Assembly (NCBI GenBank): GCA_002360455.1
Contig: DEQQ01000095.1
Location: 39,930 to 103,929, forward strand
Source of the DNA: Saprospiraceae bacterium UBA3362
Lineage (GTDB): Bacteria > Bacteroidota > Bacteroidia > Chitinophagales > Saprospiraceae
Direction of reading: 5' to 3'
DNA: 64,000 nt
Below are positions 53,684 through 61,578 of the stretch, piece by piece. The notes under the pieces were generated by a model. That model saw only the letters and a program-made list of their open reading frames with translations. It was not told the DNA's origin and did no database searches. The position numbers and the translations under genes were made by a program. Position 1 is the stretch's first letter. Each line of letters begins with the position of its first letter.

Positions 53684-56600
53684 ATGAATCAGAATCCGAA
53701 CTTCTCTTGCAAGACTGCTTTCCAAAAACCGACATGGAGACGACTCTCAATCCTTTTGTATTTGCTATATTCAGGTTTTGGACTGAATGCTGCCTCGACA
53801 GGAGCCAAAATTCCAACTCTTGCCTTGTTTTCAAAACAGGAAAATGGGCTTAAAACAGCTCATCCTGATCTAGTCCAAGGAGCACAGTATTCCATATTGA
53901 ATTATAATCTTCATTTTGCAGCGAATTTTGTTTCTAGACCTCAGCAGGAATTTAAGATGGAGTTAGAATTGCCCGTAAAAGGCAAGTCCACCCTGTTATT
54001 AAAACAACAAGATCTGTTTGGCCCCAATTCAAGAATGATCAATGAAAAAGGAGAGACTATAGAAAATCTAAGTGGAGGAGCTTATTATTCGGGTAAAATT
54101 GTGGGAGATGATGAATCCTTGGTTGCACTAAGTTTTTTTGGAGACCGGGTAATGGGCATTATTTCTTCATCCGCTACGGGAAATTTGATTTTGGGTAAAT
54201 CGGTGAGTGCATCATTGACCGAACAAAGCAATCCTGTTCATTTTTTATTTGCAGAAAATGATTTGAAAAGCAAAATTGATTTTTCCTGTGGTGTTGTGGA
54301 ACAGGAAGATGAGTTGGAGTTGTGGAAAAACACTCAGGCTCAATTGCTTCCTTTGTATGAAGTAAGATGCAGGAAAGTAAGGGTTCACTTGGAGTGTGAT
54401 TATAAATTATTTCAAGATCAAGGGAGGTCTTCTCAGTCTGTTAAAACTTACATGACCGGACTTTTTAATGTTGTGAAAACCATTTATTCAAATGAATATG
54501 TCAATCTTGAGATTTCGGATATTTTAGTTTGGACTTCACAGGATCCTTTTTTACATACCAATTTACAATCTATTTTATTTCATTATTTGGGATATCGCAA
54601 GAGCAATTTCGTAGGAGATTTGACCCAATTGGTTAGTACGTTTCAACCTTCTCAACCCGGCGGAATTGCATTTGTAGGAACTCTCTGTCAGGATTACAAT
54701 GGACAATCAGGACCTCATTCTTATGCTTTTATTTATAACAATTATTCTCAGTTGCCTACTTATTCTTGGAGTGTTTATGTGATGTCACACGAGATGGGGC
54801 ATAATTTTGGTTCATGGCATACTCACAGTTGTGTTTGGGGCCCCGCAAAAAACAAGCAGCTTGACAACTGCCAGCCTCCGGATGTAGGAAGTTGTAGTCC
54901 CGGACCTGCACCCACGGGAGGAGGTACGATCATGAGTTATTGTCATCTTACGAATTATGGAGTAAATCTCAACAAAGGATTTGGGAAGGAGCCCGGAGAT
55001 GTTCTGAGAAACAGTGTAAGTACAAAAGAGTGTCTGGAAAATACGATCACTGCAGAATCCACAAGGTCTAGCCTGGAGCAGATTTGGGAAGGAGATTCTT
55101 TAGTTCTCAAAGCCGATCCAAAAAATAAAAGTTACAATTTTGACTGGTTGCACTATGAATATCCTATTCCGTCTGCCAAAGACAGTATGCTTACTGTAAG
55201 AACATCGGGACTGTACAGAGTGGCTATATCCAATCGATGTACAGAATATTCTCCAACGGATACTGTGAAGATAGAAGATTTCCAAGTGAACTTAGGCTGC
55301 CCGGTAAAAAAAGGGAAAAGAGATACTGTAAGAATGTCACTTACTATGAATGCAGATGATAGTGTTTTGAGAGATAGTTTCAATTTTTCAAATACAGCCT
55401 ATTCTTCTATTCCATCATATGCCAAAGATATCCTTGTGAGTGTAAGAAGCACAATTGCGCCTGTAGGAAGTTCATGGACACAGAGTGTACAAATGGGATA
55501 CACAGCCCCAAGCGGGACAAATGTTCAAGACTTAACTTATTGGCCCAATGAATTTGAACAATATTATTACAGTGGTGTAAAATCGTACACCAAAGTATTG
55601 GGCAATTTTGATCCTAAGGGTAAATGGGTTTTTTATTCAATAGATGGAAGACCTGATGCCGGAATCGATGCAAAGGTTACGCAAGAAGTAATTTTGAGTT
55701 GGAGATCGCCGGATACAGTTCTTACTTGCGATATTCCCCTTTGTGATGGAAATCCAAGATTGTTTGATGCAAAAATTCCAGGTGCTCAATACAACTGGTC
55801 TAACGGAGCCAAAACACAGACTACAACAGTAAGCACTCAAGGGCCATTGACAGTAACGGTGAGTAAAAATGGTCTATCTAGTTCTCATACCATTCGAGTT
55901 ACTACTAAACCAACTCATTTTTCAGCCCAACATACCATCTGTGAAGGTCAATCTCATAAAGTAGGAATACACAATTATACTGTATCCGGTATGTATACAG
56001 ACAGTTTAATCAGTAAAGATGGTTGTGACAGTATTATTTCCACACAACTTACAGTACATCCTATCTTGCGTACCGAGGAGACAGTACAACTGTGTTATGG
56101 AGATAAGTATAAGGGACTTGTTATGATCAATGATTCAACAATTGTCAATAAGTCAACGTCATTATTTGGATGTGATAGTTTTCACACTGTATTATTGAAA
56201 GTAAACCCTGAACTTAAAGCAAGTCCAGATATTTTTATAGCTTGTGACGACCATGGAGCGCAGGTGTCTATCAATGTTACAGGTGGACTGTCGCCTTATG
56301 AAATTAAATGGCCTGACGGCTTTTTAGAGCCGAATCACAATGGAATAAAATCCGGACAATACAAAGTTTCGATCTTGGACGCAAATCAATGTCCGACTTC
56401 CGTTGAATTTAATGTAAAAAATCATGATTCAGTCGGAATAAAGCCAACAATAAAACAAATATTGTGTGCAGGAAAAAATGATGGCTCGATAGAACTTGAA
56501 GTTTTGTCGGGTACTCAACCATTCTTCATTAACTGGAGTCATGGAAGTAAAGATTTGAAATTAGAAAATTTGGCAGCGGGAATTTATCGAGTCTTTATTA

Positions 56601-57136
56601 CGGATCAAAATGGATGTCAGTTCAATGGAGAATATGAAATCAAATCTCCATTTTTTATTATCATCAATGTGGATGTCAAAGGCAGCACCGGTATGAATAA
56701 TGGAACTGCTACGGCTCAGGTCAATGGTGGAACGCCTCCATTTCAGTACAAATGGTCTACAGGAGATACTGCTATGTCAATAGGCAATTTGGCTCCCGGA
56801 GATTACAGCCTTCTCGTGACAGATGCAAACGGGTGTACCGGAAATTATTTCTTCAGTGTACCCAATTCTGTTGGAACCAAGCAATTCTATCAAAATTCAA
56901 GTATCAATGTCTATCCCAACCCGGGAAATGGAGTTTATACAGTAGAATCCGAGATTCCGGTAAATGATTATAAGATTTTTGATCTTCAAGGAAAGTTGAT
57001 ACTGGAACAGCAGCAGCTTAAATCCGAGCATAAATTGAAGATCGATTTAAGTTCTTTTTCAGCAGGACTTTATTATGTAGAGTTCAAACTGAATCAACAT
57101 ATATTGGTCAAAAAACTTTTAATAAAAATGGAGTAG
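53684..57136 (+). CDS. Secreted reprolysin/M43-like metalloprotease with SprB-like repeats and T9SS domain
   Basis: 1150 residues. A signal-anchor region (about 18-42) and a prodomain precede the catalytic domain with zinc motif HExxHxxGxxH at 369-379 and the Met-turn at M417 (TIMSYC), typical of metzincins (M12B/M43-like). A proprotein-type region follows. Three SprB-like repeats come from about residue 855 to 1060, each with a W-containing strand and a GxYxVxxxDxNGC end (WPDG, WSHG, WSTG). A type A T9SS domain (INVYPNPGNGVYTVES) begins near 1077. The start ATG follows a candidate TATATTTA box. Probably a cell-surface protease with adhesin-like repeats. Confidence 0.9.
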   Translation: MNQNPNFSCKTAFQKPTWRRLSILLYLLYSGFGLNAASTGAKIPTLALFSKQENGLKTAHPDLVQGAQYSILNYNLHFAANFVSRPQQEFKMELELPVKGKSTLLLKQQDLFGPNSRMINEKGETIENLSGGAYYSGKIVGDDESLVALSFFGDRVMGIISSSATGNLILGKSVSASLTEQSNPVHFLFAENDLKSKIDFSCGVVEQEDELELWKNTQAQLLPLYEVRCRKVRVHLECDYKLFQDQGRSSQSVKTYMTGLFNVVKTIYSNEYVNLEISDILVWTSQDPFLHTNLQSILFHYLGYRKSNFVGDLTQLVSTFQPSQPGGIAFVGTLCQDYNGQSGPHSYAFIYNNYSQLPTYSWSVYVMSHEMGHNFGSWHTHSCVWGPAKNKQLDNCQPPDVGSCSPGPAPTGGGTIMSYCHLTNYGVNLNKGFGKEPGDVLRNSVSTKECLENTITAESTRSSLEQIWEGDSLVLKADPKNKSYNFDWLHYEYPIPSAKDSMLTVRTSGLYRVAISNRCTEYSPTDTVKIEDFQVNLGCPVKKGKRDTVRMSLTMNADDSVLRDSFNFSNTAYSSIPSYAKDILVSVRSTIAPVGSSWTQSVQMGYTAPSGTNVQDLTYWPNEFEQYYYSGVKSYTKVLGNFDPKGKWVFYSIDGRPDAGIDAKVTQEVILSWRSPDTVLTCDIPLCDGNPRLFDAKIPGAQYNWSNGAKTQTTTVSTQGPLTVTVSKNGLSSSHTIRVTTKPTHFSAQHTICEGQSHKVGIHNYTVSGMYTDSLISKDGCDSIISTQLTVHPILRTEETVQLCYGDKYKGLVMINDSTIVNKSTSLFGCDSFHTVLLKVNPELKASPDIFIACDDHGAQVSINVTGGLSPYEIKWPDGFLEPNHNGIKSGQYKVSILDANQCPTSVEFNVKNHDSVGIKPTIKQILCAGKNDGSIELEVLSGTQPFFINWSHGSKDLKLENLAAGIYRVFITDQNGCQFNGEYEIKSPFFIIINVDVKGSTGMNNGTATAQVNGGTPPFQYKWSTGDTAMSIGNLAPGDYSLLVTDANGCTGNYFFSVPNSVGTKQFYQNSSINVYPNPGNGVYTVESEIPVNDYKIFDLQGKLILEQQQLKSEHKLKIDLSSFSAGLYYVEFKLNQHILVKKLLIKME

Positions 57137-57243
57137 AGTTGGATCAAATTAAAAATTTTTTGTGGAAGAAAAATTAAAATCAAATTGATTTATTGAGATA
57201 GCATCAGGCTTTTTCAAATGAAAACCATAAAAAATTTAAATAC

Positions 57244-57711
57244 ATGAAGCAACATTATTATTCTACGCAAATCCGCTGGCTAGGAAATCTAGGGATGGGA
57301 ACAAGATCCTACTCTGCTTATTCTCGGAATTTCATAATTACTGCGGAGGGTAAATCTGAAATCCGTGTATCTTCGGATGTTGCATTTAGAGGAGATCCCT
57401 CTCTGTTCAATCCTGAAGACTTGTTTGTTTCTTCTATTGCATCATGTCATATGTTATGGTATCTGCATCTTTGTGCAATCAACAAGATTGTTGTAATGGA
57501 ATATCAGGATGGTCCGGAAGGCTTTATGAGTGAAGAAGAAAACGGTGCAGGGCAATTTGAAAAAGTGATATTGAATCCCATAGTTCATCTAAAAGAAATG
57601 GACAAAGCAGAACTCGCTCTTGAGCTTCATGAACGTGCTCACGAGTATTGCTTTATTGCAAGATCTGTGAACTGTGTTATTGAGTTGAAGCCTCAGATAA
57701 TACTTCATTAG
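57244..57711 (+). CDS. OsmC family peroxiredoxin-like protein
   Basis: 155 residues. The two catalytic Cys of the family are present: C68 in SIASCHMLWYLH and C136 in AHEYCFIARS. NPEDLFVSSIASCHM and the ending VNCVIELKP are standard. OsmC/Ohr proteins reduce organic hydroperoxides with thiols. Length and fold are normal. It stands 107 bases after the metalloprotease gene; no promoter consensus is obvious. Confidence 0.92.
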   Translation: MKQHYYSTQIRWLGNLGMGTRSYSAYSRNFIITAEGKSEIRVSSDVAFRGDPSLFNPEDLFVSSIASCHMLWYLHLCAINKIVVMEYQDGPEGFMSEEENGAGQFEKVILNPIVHLKEMDKAELALELHERAHEYCFIARSVNCVIELKPQIILH

Positions 57712-57838
57712 AGTAAGCTTGAGTTCAGGAAAAATCAATGGATTAATTTGTTGATGTGAAAAGTAATGTATCGGCTAATGCAATGGTTATTCAGGAATTG
57801 GAGTGCAAAGAGTGAAAAGCTAAGCTTACCATTTTATA

Positions 57839-57907
57839 CCTGATGGCAGTGGAAAGACCGGAGCGAGTGAAACGAGTGAGGACTTGCAACGTACAGCAGG
57901 ACTCAGG
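57839..57907. repeat. Structured intergenic repeat, copy 2
   Basis: Starts with CCTGATGG and ends with CAGCAGGACTCAGG, as at 16610-16659. The inner part differs: AAGaCC pairs with GGaCTT around direct repeats CGAGTGA and CGAGTGA. It is more GC-rich than its surroundings and lies 15 bases beyond the TerC stop codon (TerC is on the minus strand). Confidence 0.5.
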
Positions 57908-57922
57908 CTACAAAACAAGAAA

Positions 57923-58900
57923 TTAACTCTGCATATCCTGATGATTTTCTTTGGTCTTACTTCTCCAAAGTGAATACAATGTTCCGACTCCGAGGCACAG
58001 AATGATAAAGACAAAACTAAGCCATTCGGGCAGGTGGATTTGATGAGAAATTAAAATCTTGACACCAATAAATACTAACAGAACGGCAAGAGCATAATGC
58101 AAATATTCCAGTTTGGAGAGCATTTTTGAAAGTATTGTGTATAGAGCTCTAAGGTTGGCTACGGCAAGAATGTTGGAGGATAAAACTAAAAATGGATCGG
58201 TTGTAATAGCAAAGATAGCGGGGATAGAATCCAGTGCAAATAATACATCCGTAAATTCAATAGAAATAAGAGTGATGAACAATGGAGTTGCTGCCCAAAT
58301 TCCCATTTTTTTGACAAAAAATCTATCGTTAAAATATCCTTTTGTAACGGGAAAAGTTCTTCTAATGGCTCTAATGATTAGACTTTTATTGGGGTCTTCG
58401 GGATGATCAGAATCCGATGTATAAATTTTATAGCCTGAATAAATCAATAATACTCCAAGGACGTACACCATCCAATCTAAGGATTGAATAAGCCATATTC
58501 CTACGATCACCAATATTCCTCGCAATACAATAGCTGTCCAAATCCCTATGCTGAGCAAGCCGCTTTGGTTGCGTTCGGGAACCTGAAAGTAACTGAGTAA
58601 AAAGGCAATAACAAAAATATTATCTATGCTGAGAGATTGCTCGACAAGATAACCTGAGAGGAATAAACTTACGGCCTGTGATCCGCTGAGCTGAGTATCT
58701 TGAGATAAGAAAGACTGAAATAAATCTCTTTGGTAGGCAATGTAAACCAATATTAAGGTAGCCAAACAGATCACTCCCCAATAGCTCATAGATTGTATGG
58801 CTTTTTTGTAAGCTTTGTCTGAAGAAGAACTTGCAAAAAATCGATAATCTAAGAAAACTGCAAAACTTAGGAATACGATATAAATTGTCCAAAGGATCAT
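57923..58900 (-). CDS. TerC/Alx family membrane protein
   Basis: 325 residues with eight or nine helices. The acid-containing family blocks VEQSLSIDNIFVIAFLLSYF and FALDSIPAIFAITTDPFLVLSSNILAVANLR are intact and match the Alx type (manganese-linked export in E. coli) more than tellurite-resistance TerC. The short cytoplasmic loop near residues 170-200 (SDHPEDPNKSLIIRAIRRTF) is typical. Start ATG at 58900. Probably metal-ion efflux; substrate is inferred from family only. Confidence 0.9.
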   Translation of the reverse strand: MILWTIYIVFLSFAVFLDYRFFASSSSDKAYKKAIQSMSYWGVICLATLILVYIAYQRDLFQSFLSQDTQLSGSQAVSLFLSGYLVEQSLSIDNIFVIAFLLSYFQVPERNQSGLLSIGIWTAIVLRGILVIVGIWLIQSLDWMVYVLGVLLIYSGYKIYTSDSDHPEDPNKSLIIRAIRRTFPVTKGYFNDRFFVKKMGIWAATPLFITLISIEFTDVLFALDSIPAIFAITTDPFLVLSSNILAVANLRALYTILSKMLSKLEYLHYALAVLLVFIGVKILISHQIHLPEWLSFVFIILCLGVGTLYSLWRSKTKENHQDMQS

Positions 58901-59168
58901 GCATAAGGAATAATTAGTGAGGAATAAAGTTCACATCAAAGTAGGGAATAATTTTATTAAATTAAATTATTTTGTATATATAATAATAAGATAATCAGAT
59001 TTGTTAAAATTGGCATTGTACTTATTTCGCTGTATGATTCAGGAAAAATGTAATTTTGCGCTCGAATTTTAAAAACTGTATTTGTGAGTTTTATCAGATC
59101 AGGTTTAGCTTGGTCAAGATAGAAATAAAACTCAGAACTATTGAAGGAACAATTAAAACTTAATTGAA

Positions 59169-59618
59169 ATGAAAATCAGATATAGCGACGAAGAGCTTGA
59201 AGAATTCAGAATATTGATTGATACAAAGTTGGAATCGACCAAAAAAGAGCTGAATGAAATCGAGCAGCAAATGATGGAGATGCGTGAGAATATGTCTGAT
59301 GAGCAGGGTGGCGATTGGTTTGATGATAGTTCTGTTCATACAGAAATCGAGTTTCTTACCAAGATGGCGGAGCGCCAGAGAGTATTTATCAATAATCTTG
59401 AAATGGCCTTGGTTAGAATAAAGAATAAATCCTATGGAGTTTGTACTGTCACGGGAGAGCTGATAGACAAGCAAAGATTGTTGCTTGTTCCTCATGCTAC
59501 AAAAAGTGTCAAGGCAAAAGAAAAAGAAGCACCTTCTCATGGTCCGGATCCGGATGCAAGGCCGAACATGAGTTTTGATGATGGACTTCCGGAAGATCAG
59601 CCTCTGGAAGATATTTAA
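59169..59618 (+). CDS. DksA/TraR-like protein with degenerate zinc finger
   Basis: 149 residues: a coiled-coil hairpin (about 1-85, rich in Glu, Lys and Gln) followed by the region that holds a C4 zinc finger in DksA. Here only one of the four Cys is left (YGVCTVTGELIDKQRLLLVPHAT), which is typical of many Bacteroidota homologues. DksA-type proteins bind the RNA polymerase secondary channel and tune transcription with ppGpp; whether that holds without zinc is not shown. The C-terminal tail is acidic. Confidence 0.85.
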   Translation: MKIRYSDEELEEFRILIDTKLESTKKELNEIEQQMMEMRENMSDEQGGDWFDDSSVHTEIEFLTKMAERQRVFINNLEMALVRIKNKSYGVCTVTGELIDKQRLLLVPHATKSVKAKEKEAPSHGPDPDARPNMSFDDGLPEDQPLEDI

Positions 59619-59646
59619 GAATTGATATAAGATTAGCATTGATTTT

Positions 59647-59671
59647 ATATGGAATGTACAACATTCCATAT
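59647..59671. promoter_or_regulatory. Perfect 11-bp inverted repeat ahead of the thiolase gene (candidate operator)
   Basis: ATATGGAATGT-aca-ACATTCCATAT. No T-run follows, so it is not a terminator. It lies just upstream of the expected -33 region for the box TAAGTTTG (59697-59704). This position suits a TetR/GntR-like repressor or activator site for the fatty-acid oxidation gene; no regulator gene is adjacent. Confidence 0.5.
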
Positions 59672-59696
59672 GGAGCGCTGTGTCCGTAAAGTTTTG

Positions 59697-59704
59697 TAAG
59701 TTTG
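59697..59704 (+). promoter_or_regulatory. -7 element for the thiolase gene
   Basis: TAAGTTTG fits TAnnTTTG. A TTTG -33 box is not visible at the right distance, consistent with activator dependence or a weak promoter. The predicted start is 11-12 bases before the ATG at 59720. Confidence 0.45.
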
Positions 59705-59719
59705 CGTAAATTTCATTTT

Positions 59720-60895
59720 ATGCCTCAAGCTTATATTGTAGCTTATACCAGATCTGCTTTTACCAAAGCTAAAAAAGGCGGATTTCGCTCCATGCGATCC
59801 GATGACCTGGCGGTGTTGACCATTCAGTCTCTGCTCAAACAAGTTCCGCAACTTTCTACAGATCGTATTGATGATCTTTTGGTTGGGTGTGCGAATCCGG
59901 AGGGAGAACAAGGATTGCAGATTGGCAGACAAATTGCTCTGCGCGCTGTAGGAATCCAATGTCCGGGAGTGACAGTGAACAGATATTGTGCTTCAGGATT
60001 GGAGACGATAGCTATTGCCAGCGCAAAAATAAGAGCTGGAATGGGGCAGTGTTATATTGCCGGAGGCGTAGAGAGTATGAGCCAGATTCCTATGGAAGGC
60101 TACAAGCTTGCACCCAATGCTATGGTTGCTTCTGAGCATCCGGATTACATAATAGGGATGGGCTTGACAGCCGAAGCTGTCAGCAACAAATATAAAGTGT
60201 CCAGAGAAGATCAAGATGCGTTTTCGTTCAGATCGCATCAGCTTGCGGCCCAAGCTCAAGATAGAGGTTTTTTTGATCAAGAAATTACTTCTATTGATCT
60301 TAAAGAAACCACTGTCGTGCAAGATAAAATTAAAACCACGCAGCTTACAATCAATAAAGACGACGGCATACGGAGAGAAACTACAACAGAAGCCTTACAG
60401 GCTCTGAAGCCTGCATTTGCCCTTGGAGGATCGGTCACTGCTGGAAATTCATCTCAGACCACCGATGGTGCAGGATTTGTCTTGGTAATGAGTGAGCAGA
60501 TGGTGGCAGAACTTGGAATAAAGCCTATAGGAATTTTACAATCCTATGCAGTAGCGGGTGTGGATCCCTTATACATGGGAATAGGTCCATGTGCTGCTAT
60601 CCCAAAAGCTCTGTCCCAGGCAGGATTGAAGCTGGAAGATATTGACAGAGTCGAACTCAATGAGGCCTTTGCTGCACAATCTCTTGCAGTCATCAGAGAA
60701 GCAGGACTTAATCCGGATAGTGTCAATGTGAATGGCGGAGCTATAGCCTTAGGTCATCCATTGGGATGCAGCGGTGCAAGACTCACAATGACCCTGTTGA
60801 ATGAGCTAAAACAATCCAAGCTAAAATTTGGTATGGCCACTGCCTGTGTTGGCGGAGGACAGGGTGTTGCTGCTGTAATAGAATATCTCAGTTAG
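59720..60895 (+). CDS. Acetyl-CoA C-acyltransferase (thiolase)
   Basis: 391 residues from the ATG at 59720; an in-frame TTG at 59702 falls within the -7 box, so it is rejected. Active-site residues are present: C90 (VNRYCASGLETI), H346 (ALGHPLGCSGAR) and C376 (ACVGGGQG). The family includes degradative 3-ketoacyl-CoA thiolase (FadA) and acetoacetyl-CoA thiolase; the length and VNRYCASG motif favour the FadA type. No other beta-oxidation gene is adjacent, so substrate length is uncertain. Convergent with rnhB, eight bases apart. Confidence 0.92.
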   Translation: MPQAYIVAYTRSAFTKAKKGGFRSMRSDDLAVLTIQSLLKQVPQLSTDRIDDLLVGCANPEGEQGLQIGRQIALRAVGIQCPGVTVNRYCASGLETIAIASAKIRAGMGQCYIAGGVESMSQIPMEGYKLAPNAMVASEHPDYIIGMGLTAEAVSNKYKVSREDQDAFSFRSHQLAAQAQDRGFFDQEITSIDLKETTVVQDKIKTTQLTINKDDGIRRETTTEALQALKPAFALGGSVTAGNSSQTTDGAGFVLVMSEQMVAELGIKPIGILQSYAVAGVDPLYMGIGPCAAIPKALSQAGLKLEDIDRVELNEAFAAQSLAVIREAGLNPDSVNVNGGAIALGHPLGCSGARLTMTLLNELKQSKLKFGMATACVGGGQGVAAVIEYLS

Positions 60896-60903
60896 AATAC
60901 CAT

Positions 60904-61521
60904 TTACAAGCCTATTTCATCAAACAAGGTCTTATCCAAAGATTTGACCACAAAGGTTTTTCGATGGTACGGACTAAGTCCGTAAGATTCTATTGCTTTG
61001 ACATGATGCTTCGTAGCATAAGCCTTATTTTGATCCCATCCGTAGTGAGGATATTCTTGATGCAGATGGATCATGTGTTCATCTCTGTGAGTTTTAGCCA
61101 ATATGGATGCTGCTGCAATAGACTGATATTTGCCGTCTCCTTTGACTATAGCCCGCTGATTCCATTGAACCTGAGGGATCAATTTATTTCCATCGATCAG
61201 AACGATATCAAAATTGATTGGACATTCTCTGACCGCCATAAACATTGCTTTTAGACTTGCCTTGAGAATATTGATTTTGTCTATTTCCTGCGGGTCAATG
61301 GAGCACACTTTCCAATACAGTGCTTTTTCTTCAATTTCTATTCTAAGTCTATTTCTTTGGTTTTCAGTAAGTTGTTTGCTGTCTTGAAGCCCGTGAATGG
61401 GTTTTTTACGATCTAAAATGACCGCGGCAGCATAAACAGGACCTGCCAGAGCACCTCTGCCGGCTTCGTCGCAAGAAATTTCGCATAAGTTTTTTTTATA
61501 ATATGTAAGCAATTTATTCAA
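60904..61521 (-). CDS. rnhB: Ribonuclease HII
   Basis: 205 residues. Motifs CDEAGRGALAGPVYAAAVIL (D18, E19), LIDGNKLIP and SILAKTHRDEHM supply the four acidic metal ligands, and HVKAIESYGLSPYHRKTF is the C-terminal helical region. The enzyme removes RNA primers and ribonucleotides from DNA. The start is a TTG at 61521, which is compatible with the phylum's usual short N-terminus; no in-frame ATG precedes the conserved motif. Divergent from the carboxypeptidase gene, 57 bases apart. Confidence 0.93.
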   Translation of the reverse strand: MNKLLTYYKKNLCEISCDEAGRGALAGPVYAAAVILDRKKPIHGLQDSKQLTENQRNRLRIEIEEKALYWKVCSIDPQEIDKINILKASLKAMFMAVRECPINFDIVLIDGNKLIPQVQWNQRAIVKGDGKYQSIAAASILAKTHRDEHMIHLHQEYPHYGWDQNKAYATKHHVKAIESYGLSPYHRKTFVVKSLDKTLFDEIGL

Positions 61522-61578
61522 GCTTTATTCTATTTTTTTACTAATTTCGCGGCTTATATTTTTGAAGTAGCTTTGCCA

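Noticed and set aside
55900..56900. Repeated coding pattern that might be a DNA-level tandem repeat
   Set aside because: The similarity is at the protein level (SprB-like repeats); the DNA is diverged and is ordinary coding sequence.
59160..59669. A 169-codon open frame on the minus strand
   Set aside because: It is the mirror of the DksA-like coding sequence, with Cys- and Phe-rich composition typical of an antisense frame and no domain.
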